Below, in pieces: positions 52,019 through 60,373 of a stretch of DNA of 64,000 nt (positions are counted from its first letter, which is position 1; each line of letters starts with the position of its first letter). Where the stretch lies: the NCBI RefSeq assembly GCF_013394305.1, contig NZ_AP019810.1, positions 1 through 64,000 of the forward strand, in the 5' to 3' direction. The translations under genes and the position numbers were made by a program. The DNA is from Enterococcus mundtii. GTDB taxonomy: Bacteria; Bacillota; Bacilli; Lactobacillales; Enterococcaceae. The notes beneath the pieces were generated by a model that worked only from the letters and a program-made list of their open reading frames with translations, searched no databases and had not been told where the DNA came from.

Positions 52019-52840
52019 TCAGACTTGGATCGCTTTTGAATCTTTGAAGCCAGTTTTAGCGAAAATCCATAGTAACAATAAAACGGCTATGGTCGACTGG
52101 ATGCCCATCATCAAGACAAAATCAAAATGGATAAAACCGACAAAACCAGCAATTATCGAACTCACACCTAGAACATTCAACATCAAATTTGCGCTCTCTT
52201 TAAAGTTTTTTATAGAAGAGAATTTGCTTTTTCTTGTTAGCCATAAAAAGAAGGCAGCGCCGAACAAAATCAAGCCAGTCATGATAAACAATAAAATACC
52301 TAACGTCAAACTGTAAGATAAAATGATCATCGGTCGATTACTCGCATAAAATTCATTCTCTAAAAACTGTTCAAACTCTTTTGGACTTGTCATTCTCATA
52401 AAATCAAATGAGGAGGGATATGACATATTGTATTCTCGTTTTTGTCCATCCTCTTCTTGACGGATCGTCCAGCTGGTCTCTTCAAAATTGATTGCGGCTC
52501 CTCTTTCTGCCATTTCTTCTGGCGTCAGTGCTGTTCCGATGATGACATCGTTTGTTACACTAATGATCTCAGAGTCAGCTGTTAAGCGACCGTTCGTAAG
52601 TTGTAGTTCACGTAAGCGTGCCACCCCTTCCTGATCGATCAACGTATTCACCGATAAGAATTGTTCCATCGGGATCGCCGAGACTTGATTCGTATAAAAT
52701 AAAGTAATCGGCATGACCATAAAAGAAATTAGAAACAGAAAGATCACGATAAATTTTGGCCAAGTGAGTTGTTTTCTACCTAAAAACAACTGTTTTGGAC
52801 TTCTTAAGCTTGAAAAGTAATTGAGTGGGAATTTATCCAT
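52019..52840 (-). CDS. malA: DUF1189 family membrane protein (MalA-like)
   Basis: Membrane protein of 273 residues with one N-terminal helix (about 29-50), an extracytoplasmic domain (about 55-170) and three C-terminal helices (about 173-270). It belongs to DUF1189, which in streptococci (MalA) is encoded at the end of the maltodextrin transport operon, as here. Its molecular role is unknown. It follows malG by 12 bases, with a GGAG-type site (TAGGAGTCG) before the ATG at 52840. Confidence 0.83.
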   Translation of the reverse strand: MDKFPLNYFSSLRSPKQLFLGRKQLTWPKFIVIFLFLISFMVMPITLFYTNQVSAIPMEQFLSVNTLIDQEGVARLRELQLTNGRLTADSEIISVTNDVIIGTALTPEEMAERGAAINFEETSWTIRQEEDGQKREYNMSYPSSFDFMRMTSPKEFEQFLENEFYASNRPMIILSYSLTLGILLFIMTGLILFGAAFFLWLTRKSKFSSIKNFKESANLMLNVLGVSSIIAGFVGFIHFDFVLMMGIQSTIAVLLLLWIFAKTGFKDSKAIQV

Positions 52841-52852
52841 AGCAAACGACTC

Positions 52853-53704
52853 CTAACCTTTGGTCCCGCCTGATGTCAGTCCGGTCACAAAGTTTTTTTG
52901 TAAAAAGAAGAACAATAAACATATTGGTACAGCAATCAAGATTGCTCCCGCCGCAAACAGAGAAACGCGTTGGTTGGTTACATCAGAAATAAAGGTTTGT
53001 AATCCAACTGCGACTGTTTGATTTTCAGGCGTACGAAGTAGGAAACGTGCCAACATGAAGTCACCAAATGGTCCCATAAATGCCCAAAGCGCTTGGACTG
53101 CGATCATTGGTTTGACTAATGGCAAGACGATTTGCAAGAAAATCCTAAAGTGTCCTGCACCATCCAATTTAGCTGATTCATCTAAATCGATTGGGACTGT
53201 ATCGAAGTATCCTTTCATCAGCCAAGTGTTCATTGGGATTCCCCCACCGATATAGATCATTGTCAGGAACCAATAACGATCCAATGCACCTAATAGAAAG
53301 GCCATCACATAAAAAGCGGTCAAAGCTGCCATCGTTGGTACCATCTGGATCACTAGAAAGAACATCAAACTTGATTTTCTTCCGATGAAACGATAACGAC
53401 TATACGTATAACCAGCAAGTGTCACAACAGTTACTTGAATGACCATCGTTAAAACAGAAATGATCAACGTATTTTTATACCACGTGCCATACAAGGTTTC
53501 ATTGAATAAGCGAGAAAAATTATTTAAGGTCCAATCACCGGAGAAATCCAAACTAAAAGCAGCAATATTGCCTGGTTTGAAAGCAGTACTAGCTGTGATC
53601 AATAACGGATAGATGATAATGATCGACAATAGGATCAAAAACACATAAGTGAAGAAATGCGAAAGTCTCCGTTGGAACTTAGCACTCGTACTAAATTTTT
53701 TCAT
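52853..53704 (-). CDS. malD: maltodextrin ABC transporter permease, MalG type
   Basis: Membrane permease of 283 residues with six hydrophobic segments. The ATPase-contact EAA loop reads [20 protein letters not shown] (about 190-209). It forms a heterodimer with the MalF-type permease encoded two bases upstream. No MalK ATPase gene is in the operon, so a shared multi-sugar ATPase (MsmK type) encoded elsewhere is likely. The ribosome site is AGGAC-like upstream of ATG at 53704. Confidence 0.92.
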   Translation of the reverse strand: MKKFSTSAKFQRRLSHFFTYVFLILLSIIIIYPLLITASTAFKPGNIAAFSLDFSGDWTLNNFSRLFNETLYGTWYKNTLIISVLTMVIQVTVVTLAGYTYSRYRFIGRKSSLMFFLVIQMVPTMAALTAFYVMAFLLGALDRYWFLTMIYIGGGIPMNTWLMKGYFDTVPIDLDESAKLDGAGHFRIFLQIVLPLVKPMIAVQALWAFMGPFGDFMLARFLLRTPENQTVAVGLQTFISDVTNQRVSLFAAGAILIAVPICLLFFFLQKNFVTGLTSGGTKG

Positions 53705-53706
53705 GA

Positions 53707-55005
53707 CTAGTCCTCCATTTTGAACGCATTAGTTTTCTTGAATACCAACAGAGAAACGGCAATGACGATCATCGAAATGATCAGCGTGATCGCAGAAGCC
53801 ATCGAATACTGTGGCGAGGTCCCCGTGGTCAATTTATAGATCCACGAAATCAAGATATCCGTTGATCCTGCACCACCACCGACACTTCCCGGTCCCCCAT
53901 TATTGAAGAGGTAGATCATGGAGAAGTTATTGAAGTTCCCTGTATACTGTGTGATAAACGTTGGTGCTGCTACAAGAAAGATTGCTGGCAACGTGATACT
54001 TGAGAAGCGCTGCCAAGCATTCGCACCGTCGATTTTTGCTGCTTCGTAAAGATCTTCAGAAATCGATTGTAATATCCCTGTGACCATCACATAGATGTAA
54101 GGAAAACCTAACCAGCCTTGTATCAAGATGATTGCGACTTTTGTCCAGTTCGGATCAGTTTTCCAAGGAACGGAGGCAATATCTACAAAGGGGATATTAT
54201 TCAAGAATGGAATAACTTGCGTGTTGATCGCTCCCACACTATCGTTAAAGATGTTTGAAAAACTCATGATCGTGATAAATGCTGGGACTGCCCATGGTAA
54301 AAGGAAAATAATTCCAAAAACACGTTTGAATTTGATAAATTTCTGGTGCGCGATCACTGCTGTAAATACGCCTAACGTGATTTGTAAAGTAGTTGCACAA
54401 AGCGTCCAGATGACGGTCCAAGAGAACACGGCAACAAATGTATTTCGATAAGAACTTAAAAAGAAAATACTGAAGAAGTTTTCTGCTCCCACCCAGTCGA
54501 TCAAACTTGCTGGTGGGATGTGTTGGAAATCATAGTTTGTAAATGCTGTAAATAATGTCACTAGAACCGGAAAGATGATCGTGAAAATCATCAATAGATA
54601 CGCTGGAAGCGTCAAGAGATAAGGAAAGCCTTCATCACCCACATTATGTATGACTTCCTTCATTGTTCGATTGATCTTTTTCCCTTCTTTTCTCATGACT
54701 GCGACACGTTTTGCATCTACTAGATTGATGAAATAAAAAAATAAAAACAAGGCTGTCACAATCAATTGCAAAGTTCCTTGGATCAACATAAATAATGAGT
54801 GATCTTCCATTGGGACACTCCCTAAGGTAACTAAACCTATTAAGGATTGAAAACCACCTAAAACCATTTGGATGATAAATCCGATAAATAGTGCTAAAAA
54901 TACGACCCCTTTAAATACTTGACCATTTGCAAATTGACCCAGTCCTGGAATGATCGAACGTAACATCGTGCCTTTGACATTGACCGCTGTATCTTCTTGT
55001 TGCAT
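53707..55005 (-). CDS. malC: maltodextrin ABC transporter permease, MalF type
   Basis: Membrane permease of 432 residues. An extra N-terminal part with helices (about 15-100) precedes the transport core, and the EAA loop is [20 protein letters not shown] (about 322-341). The helices near the end ([15 protein letters not shown]) complete about eight hydrophobic segments. It follows the binding-protein gene, with a hairpin in the 144-base gap, and precedes malG by two bases. The set imports maltose and maltodextrins. Confidence 0.92.
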   Translation of the reverse strand: MQQEDTAVNVKGTMLRSIIPGLGQFANGQVFKGVVFLALFIGFIIQMVLGGFQSLIGLVTLGSVPMEDHSLFMLIQGTLQLIVTALFLFFYFINLVDAKRVAVMRKEGKKINRTMKEVIHNVGDEGFPYLLTLPAYLLMIFTIIFPVLVTLFTAFTNYDFQHIPPASLIDWVGAENFFSIFFLSSYRNTFVAVFSWTVIWTLCATTLQITLGVFTAVIAHQKFIKFKRVFGIIFLLPWAVPAFITIMSFSNIFNDSVGAINTQVIPFLNNIPFVDIASVPWKTDPNWTKVAIILIQGWLGFPYIYVMVTGILQSISEDLYEAAKIDGANAWQRFSSITLPAIFLVAAPTFITQYTGNFNNFSMIYLFNNGGPGSVGGGAGSTDILISWIYKLTTGTSPQYSMASAITLIISMIVIAVSLLVFKKTNAFKMED

Positions 55006-55099
55006 GGTGTTGTTCCCCCCTCTTGATACTAAAAACAGGTGCTGTATGTTGAAGCGCCTTTTCTATAAAATCATCTCACGTTCATCAAAGGTAAAACAT

Positions 55100-55130
55100 G
55101 GAGCTGAGAAGCAATTTCCTTCACAGCTCC
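55100..55130 (-). other. intercistronic hairpin between malX and malF
   Basis: GGAGCTG-GAAG pairs with CTTC-CAGCTCC around a short loop, without a good T run after it. Such hairpins commonly stabilise the upstream binding-protein message or partly stop transcription, so that binding protein exceeds permease. Confidence 0.6.
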
Positions 55131-55149
55131 AACCTTTTTGATGATCTAA

Positions 55150-56409
55150 TTAATATTTTTGCTCAATTGCTTCGCTGATCGTCTTCACCGCGTCGTCAGC
55201 CGATTCTTTTGGTGTTTTTCTGCCTGAACCAGCATCAAACATCAAGTTTTCTGCGCCTGTCCAAACTTCTGCCATCTCTGGAATATTTGGCATTGCTTGT
55301 GCTGTTTCATATTGTTCAATAACTGCAGTCGTCAATTCATCATTTGTGCCTTTTGCTGTTTCACGAGCCGCTTGATTGGCTGGTACTTCGTTGACCATTT
55401 CAAAGAATTTTTCTTGATTTTCTGTATTGGTTACATAATCTAACCATTTTTGAGCCACTTCTTTATTCTTAGAGTAGTTACTTACGACCCAACCTTTTCC
55501 TCCACCAAATGGTTGATAAGATTCACCATTATTCAATGTTGGGATTTTTGATACGCCATAATTGATGTTGTTTTCTTGATAAGTTTGTGCTTGCCATGGG
55601 CCATCGATAATCGCTGCTGCCTTGTTCGACATGAACTGTTGGTTGACAAAGTCGCCAGCACTCTTGATATCTTGCATTCCTTTAGGCCAAACATTTTGGA
55701 ACCAATCTGTAGCATAAGTGATTCCTTCTACTGCTCCTGCATTGTTTAACCCAATTTCAGATGGGTCTGTTCCATCTTCACCAAATACATAGCCCCCGTA
55801 ACCAGAAATCAAGCCATATGAATAATAAAAATCAGTCCATTTTGCTAAAAATCCTGTATTCGTTCCTTCTTCAGATTCAAAATTGAAACGTTCATCTTTT
55901 GCTAACGCTTCCAAATCTTTGAAAGTTGTCGGTGCAGTGTCAACTAGATCTTTGTTATAGTATAAAACTAGTGTCTCGATAACTGCCGGTGCCCCATAGA
56001 TTTTATCCTCATACGTTACTTGAGCTTTATCCGTATCATTGTAATCTGCTTCGTTCCCCAATTTCACTTCTGCCAAATGCCCTTGTTGTCCTAATGCTCC
56101 GATCCGGTCATAAGCTGCCATCATGACATCTGGTGCTTTTCCTGCGGGACCGTCCAACGCAAGTGATTCCAATTGTTCGAACATGTCTTTTTCGACTAAC
56201 TTGATTTTAACGTCATTGTCTTCTTCAAATTTTGTTTTGATCTCATTGACATAATCTTTGTAACCAGAATCGACAGAAATCGTTAATGTTTTTCCATCTT
56301 CTTCATTTGCTGCAGTTGATGAACCACCATTACCACAGGCAGCAAGTCCCCCGATAAACCCTAAAGATAATGCGCCTAACCCGAATTTTTTTAGCAACTG
56401 TTTACTCAT
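55150..56409 (-). CDS. malX: maltodextrin-binding lipoprotein (MalE/MalX type)
   Basis: Extracellular solute-binding lipoprotein of 419 residues, anchored by Cys25 in GGLAAC. The family-1 binding fold starts with TLTISVDSGYKDYVNEIKTKF-like segments, and PDVMMAAYDRIGALGQQGHL, YGAPAVIETLVLYYNKDLV, AAIIDGPWQAQTY and FGGGKGWVVS are typical of maltose/maltodextrin binders. It heads the transport part of the operon. Its own promoter has -10 and -35 signals, a cre box and a maltose-type dyad upstream. GGAGG lies before ATG at 56409. Confidence 0.93.
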   Translation of the reverse strand: MSKQLLKKFGLGALSLGFIGGLAACGNGGSSTAANEEDGKTLTISVDSGYKDYVNEIKTKFEEDNDVKIKLVEKDMFEQLESLALDGPAGKAPDVMMAAYDRIGALGQQGHLAEVKLGNEADYNDTDKAQVTYEDKIYGAPAVIETLVLYYNKDLVDTAPTTFKDLEALAKDERFNFESEEGTNTGFLAKWTDFYYSYGLISGYGGYVFGEDGTDPSEIGLNNAGAVEGITYATDWFQNVWPKGMQDIKSAGDFVNQQFMSNKAAAIIDGPWQAQTYQENNINYGVSKIPTLNNGESYQPFGGGKGWVVSNYSKNKEVAQKWLDYVTNTENQEKFFEMVNEVPANQAARETAKGTNDELTTAVIEQYETAQAMPNIPEMAEVWTGAENLMFDAGSGRKTPKESADDAVKTISEAIEQKY

Positions 56410-56449
56410 TTTTTTTCCTCCGATTCTATTCTATTCCTCTTACAATTTG

Positions 56450-56505
56450 ATTATATGTTTACAAAAGCTCGATTTGCAAACGCTTTCTCTATGTTACCGA
56501 TAACA
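56450..56505 (-). promoter_or_regulatory. malX promoter with cre box and maltose-type operator
   Basis: On the minus strand, TTGCAA (plus 56474-56479) and TATAAT (56450-56455) are spaced by 18. TGCAAACGCT within the -35 is cre-like. The dyad TGTTACCGATAACA at 56492-56505 lies 12 bases upstream of the -35 and only three bases after the end of the neopullulanase gene. The neopullulanase promoter has the same layout. Confidence 0.75.
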
Positions 56506-56507
56506 AC

Positions 56508-58274
56508 TTAACAAAGGATCAAAAATCCATTCGTTTGGACTTCAGCTTTGCCGTCTTTTAAGATGTCACAATTTTGGCTGAACAAAACATCATTTTCTAA
56601 ATCTACCAAATACGATTCTGTTCCTTGATTGAAATAAGCATGAATGGTTTGCTGATCGAGATGACGAGTCAAGTGAATTTGTTCGTTTTTGTCGTCGACC
56701 AATCGCCAAGTCAGATCCCCTTCAATCAACACTTGTTGCACTTGTTTACGCACACAGATCAATTCTTTGACGAACCCCTTCAATTCAAGATCTTGCTGGT
56801 CCTTTTCCCAGACCATACATTTTCGACAGTCAGGATCATCATGACCTGTCATGCCGATTTCTGTTCCGTAGTAGATACAAGGCGCCCCTTTTTGTAAGAA
56901 CATGAAAGCTAACACTGATTTCATCAGTTCCTTGTCCTCTTTACACAAAGTCAAGATTCTGGCTGTATCATGAGAATCCAATAAATTGAATGTCCCTTCA
57001 TTGACTTGATCACGATAAAGCATTTGCTGATGATTCATGCCACTGACCATTTGAGTGGGTGTGATTTTTTTATGGACGAAATAGTCTTTGATCGAATCCA
57101 TAAAGGCGTAGTTCATCACCGCATGGAATTCATCGCCCTGTAACCAAGCTTGAGAAGAATGCCAGATTTCGCCTAAAATATAAATATCAGGTTTGATCGT
57201 AGTGACCGCTTCTCTGAATTTCTTCCAAAAATGATGATCCACTTCATTTGCTACATCTAACCGCCACCCATCGATATCAAATTCCTTGACCCAATACGTG
57301 GCAATATCTAATAAATAATCTTGTACTTCTTGATTTGCTGTATTGAGCTTAGGCATAAATGGCGTAAAAGCAAACGTATCATATGCCAGATTTTCGGCTG
57401 TTTCAGGAACATCTGTCATTTGATAGGCATCCACTGGAAATGAATGGATGTGGAACCAGTCTTTGTAGCGGGATTTCTCGCCATTTTCGATCACATCTTG
57501 CCATTGTGGTGCATGACTCCCCATATGATTGAACACGGCATCCAGCATGATTCGGATTCCTTTATCATGCGCTTTTGTGATTAACTCTTTCAATAACTCT
57601 TTATCACCAAATTGTGGATCGACCGCATAGTAATCGATCGTGTCATATTTGTGATTCGAGGTTGCTTCAAAAACAGGACAGAAATAAATCCCTGTGATCC
57701 CTAAATCAGCTAGGTAATCGAGATGATCGATCACCCCTTGAAGATCTCCGCCAAAGAAATCTTCTCGATCCGGGTCTTTACTTCCCCAAGACAACGTACC
57801 TTTAGGATCATTTGTTGGATCACCATTCGCAAAGCGTTCAGGAAATATTTGATACCAAATCGTTTGTTTTGCCCATTCAGGTACTTTGAAGCGATCGATT
57901 TGTTGAAAATATGGCATACGGAAATAATAGTTTGCATTCGCCAATGTTTCTTCTTGATAAGGGAATATTCCTTGGTCTCCGTAAAAACAATCCATCCCAT
58001 CAATTCCCACGATGTGAAAACCGTATTGCAATCGTCTAGTATCACTCGTCAACTCGATTTCCCAGTAATCATGAAGAAGTGTACTTAATCCTTTTTTCAT
58101 TGGTTGTTCTTTTAAATACCAATTTTCTGAGAAAATCGTATATGGATCTCCGCTGATCACAGAAACTTGTTTGACATCATCTTTACTTGTACGTAAGCGA
58201 ATCCGCATCGTTGTATCACTGTATAAATAAGCAAATTCACTTTCAGGTCGATGATAAATTGCTGCAGTATTCAT
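56508..58274 (-). CDS. neopullulanase/maltogenic amylase type GH13 (GH13_20)
   Basis: Cytoplasmic maltodextrin-degrading enzyme of 588 residues. The N-terminal domain (about 1-120) resembles CBM34 of maltogenic amylases; the barrel carries DAVFNHMG, WRLDVANEVDH (nucleophile Asp), ILGEIWHS (acid/base Glu) and LLDSHDT. It degrades imported maltodextrins to maltose and glucose. I use the ATG at 58274 with GGGAGG upstream; a 12-codon extension is unsupported. It is first in the maltodextrin gene set. No terminator is seen between its stop at 56508 and the malX promoter, so it can read into the transport genes. No signal peptide is present. Confidence 0.92.
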   Translation of the reverse strand: MNTAAIYHRPESEFAYLYSDTTMRIRLRTSKDDVKQVSVISGDPYTIFSENWYLKEQPMKKGLSTLLHDYWEIELTSDTRRLQYGFHIVGIDGMDCFYGDQGIFPYQEETLANANYYFRMPYFQQIDRFKVPEWAKQTIWYQIFPERFANGDPTNDPKGTLSWGSKDPDREDFFGGDLQGVIDHLDYLADLGITGIYFCPVFEATSNHKYDTIDYYAVDPQFGDKELLKELITKAHDKGIRIMLDAVFNHMGSHAPQWQDVIENGEKSRYKDWFHIHSFPVDAYQMTDVPETAENLAYDTFAFTPFMPKLNTANQEVQDYLLDIATYWVKEFDIDGWRLDVANEVDHHFWKKFREAVTTIKPDIYILGEIWHSSQAWLQGDEFHAVMNYAFMDSIKDYFVHKKITPTQMVSGMNHQQMLYRDQVNEGTFNLLDSHDTARILTLCKEDKELMKSVLAFMFLQKGAPCIYYGTEIGMTGHDDPDCRKCMVWEKDQQDLELKGFVKELICVRKQVQQVLIEGDLTWRLVDDKNEQIHLTRHLDQQTIHAYFNQGTESYLVDLENDVLFSQNCDILKDGKAEVQTNGFLILC

Positions 58275-58309
58275 TTCAGTCCTCCCTTGTCTTTCAGTTA
58301 ACAAAAACA

Positions 58310-58364
58310 ACTATAAAAGATAACCAACTTAAAGACAACGCTTACATTGTTGTTATCGGTAACA
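58310..58364 (-). promoter_or_regulatory. neopullulanase promoter with cre box and maltose-type operator
   Basis: On the minus strand, TTGTCT (plus 58333-58338) and TATAGT (58310-58315) are spaced by 17. GACAACGCTTACA at 58334-58346 matches the cre consensus but for one base and overlaps the -35. The dyad TGTTATCGGTAACA at 58351-58364 lies 12 bases upstream of the -35, the same distance as at malX. Confidence 0.78.
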
Positions 58365-58375
58365 AGATTTTTAGC

Positions 58376-58426
58376 AAAAAAAAAGATGAATGGCACACTG
58401 TTTACAAAACATGCGTGATTCATCTT
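58376..58426 (-). terminator. terminator at the end of the menaquinone operon
   Basis: AAGATGAAT pairs with ATTCATCTT, with inner CACGCATG/CAGTGTG pairing; nine T follow on the minus strand, just after the menC stop. Confidence 0.87.
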
Positions 58427-58433
58427 CTTGACG

Positions 58434-59555
58434 CTATTTATTTACATAGGTTTTCTGATCATATGCATACTTTAACAACTGCTCTTCTTGCCATGTGACA
58501 CCAATCCCTGATTGACCAGGAATCCTCAAATGTCCATTTGTGATTCGTGCTTTGGGTTCGACAATATCATCATAGAAATAGCGATCAAAAGCAGACAAGT
58601 CTCCTGGAAAAGTAAAGCAATCTTGACTTGCAAAATGCAGATTCATCGCTCGACCGACTCCGGATTCAAACATCCCACCTAACCAAACGAGCAAGTCATT
58701 TTCCTGACAAAAATCGACGATTCTTAAAGCCTCAGTGATTCCTCCGACTCTGGGAATCTTTAAATTGATTGCTCGACAACTTCCCAGTGCATGAGCTGTT
58801 TTTACGTCTTCCAGTGTTCGAATATTCTCATCAAGACAAACTGCTGTTTTGATTTCCTTTTGAAGTATGGCATGGTCAACATAGTCACGAGGGTGAAAAG
58901 GTTGTTCGATCATCGCAAGCTTCAAGGCATCCATTTTCTTGAATAACGGCAGATCGCTGATCGTATAAGCAGAATTCGCATCAGCCATCAATTGGATCTC
59001 TGGATATTGTTCACGCAACACTTGCAGTGGCACTAAGTCATTGCCAGGAGTGATTTTCAACTTGATTCGTTGGTATCCTTGATCAACATAAGTTTTTGCA
59101 GTCGCAAGTAAATCTATCGGGTTGTCATGGACACCAATACTGACACCTACGGGAATCGCTGATCGTTCGGCGGAAAACAACTTTTGTAATGGGCTCCCTA
59201 TTCGACGAGCATAAAGATCCCAAACCGCTGTTTCGACCGCTGATTTTGCCATAAAATTCCCTTGCGTATATTTGAAAGCTGACCAAATTTCTTCTGGATG
59301 TGAGAAGTCAAGTTCGAATAAACAAGGAATCAGCTCTTTTTGTAATACCGATCGACTCATATCAATCGTTTCTTCGATGTAATCTGCACGTTCAAAAGCG
59401 ACTAACTCGCCGATCCCCTGATTCCCTAACTCATCTTCCACGATCAACAAATCAAAAGCCTTTGTATCCAATCGACCATAACTCGTTCTGAAAGGTGTCA
59501 CTAAGGGGAATCGCAAACAGTACTGTTGGATGTTGACTATTTTGATGGCGTCCAC
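58434..59555 (-). CDS. menC: o-succinylbenzoate synthase
   Basis: Enolase-superfamily enzyme of 373 residues that dehydrates SHCHC to o-succinylbenzoate in menaquinone synthesis. Catalytic Lys are in YQRIKLKITPG, metal-binding residues are Asp in LMADANSAY, Glu in IEQPFHP and Asp in VCLDENIRT, and the second Lys is in AINLKIPRVGG. The start is GTG at 59555, inside the end of menH (19-base overlap) with AAAGGG just upstream, so it is coupled; spacing is short. It is the last gene of the men operon. Confidence 0.92.
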   Translation of the reverse strand: MDAIKIVNIQQYCLRFPLVTPFRTSYGRLDTKAFDLLIVEDELGNQGIGELVAFERADYIEETIDMSRSVLQKELIPCLFELDFSHPEEIWSAFKYTQGNFMAKSAVETAVWDLYARRIGSPLQKLFSAERSAIPVGVSIGVHDNPIDLLATAKTYVDQGYQRIKLKITPGNDLVPLQVLREQYPEIQLMADANSAYTISDLPLFKKMDALKLAMIEQPFHPRDYVDHAILQKEIKTAVCLDENIRTLEDVKTAHALGSCRAINLKIPRVGGITEALRIVDFCQENDLLVWLGGMFESGVGRAMNLHFASQDCFTFPGDLSAFDRYFYDDIVEPKARITNGHLRIPGQSGIGVTWQEEQLLKYAYDQKTYVNK

Positions 59556-60373
59556 TCCCTTTCCATTTCACTGATCCAAGTAGTGACAGTTGTCTCAAAT
59601 AGCCTAGGTTGCTCGATGTGACAACAGTGCCCGCATTCCGTAAGGATCTGGCAACGAAAAATCTCTTTAATGTTTGTTATTTGTTTACCGATCTTTTGGA
59701 ACTTCTCATCCTTTTGACCAACAAGATACAATAGTGGGCATTCGATACTCGCTAAATCTGGCCAATAATTTTTTTGCGCGCCAGTTCCCATATAGTAAAG
59801 ACTTAATGCTAAACCTAGCTTATTTTGAGCAAGGCGCTCGTTTCTTACTCTGCTTTTTTGTTCCAAGGATAACGCCTGTTGTGAAGCGAATAGTGGCAAC
59901 TTCTCCCAATCATCAACAAAATCACTCAAAGGCTCTCTCAATAAACGTAAAGCAAGTTTTCGATCAGCTTTTTTACGATGGTTTCGTTGCTGTTCATCTG
60001 CAATTCCTGCAGTTCCACCTTCTAAAATGAGGCCTTTGATCCCTTGTGGCCGTTCGAGCGCCCAAGCAAGTGCTACTCGAGCCCCCATCGAGTAGCCTAA
60101 TACATAAAAAGAAGGAATTTTTAATAATGAGACTAAACTCGCCAAATCAGCTACCAATGACGTAAGTTGGTAACGGTAAGGATGAAGGTAAACCGCTGTT
60201 TTTCCATGACCGATCAAATCAATGGCTAAGTAATTAAACTGAGGATTCTCAAACATAAACGTTTGTGTACTACCGGTAAAGCCATGCAAACAAATAACCG
60301 TTGGCTGTTTTGGATCAGTTTGGTGTAACCAACGGTAATGGTAAGCCACCCCACGTACAGTCTTAACTGGCAT
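59537..60373 (-). CDS. menH: 2-succinyl-6-hydroxy-2,4-cyclohexadiene-1-carboxylate synthase
   Basis: Alpha/beta hydrolase of 278 residues that removes pyruvate to form SHCHC from SEPHCHC. Visible motifs are VICLHGFTGSTQTF (oxyanion loop), the nucleophile Ser in LGYSMGARVAL (about 96-106), the Asp region LYLVGQKDEKF and the His in TECGHCCHIEQP. The start is the ATG at 60373, which shares its A with the TGA of menD (TGATG), with AGGAGG ten bases upstream. It sits between menD and menC as in other Firmicutes. Confidence 0.9.
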   Translation of the reverse strand: MPVKTVRGVAYHYRWLHQTDPKQPTVICLHGFTGSTQTFMFENPQFNYLAIDLIGHGKTAVYLHPYRYQLTSLVADLASLVSLLKIPSFYVLGYSMGARVALAWALERPQGIKGLILEGGTAGIADEQQRNHRKKADRKLALRLLREPLSDFVDDWEKLPLFASQQALSLEQKSRVRNERLAQNKLGLALSLYYMGTGAQKNYWPDLASIECPLLYLVGQKDEKFQKIGKQITNIKEIFRCQILTECGHCCHIEQPRLFETTVTTWISEMEREWTPSK

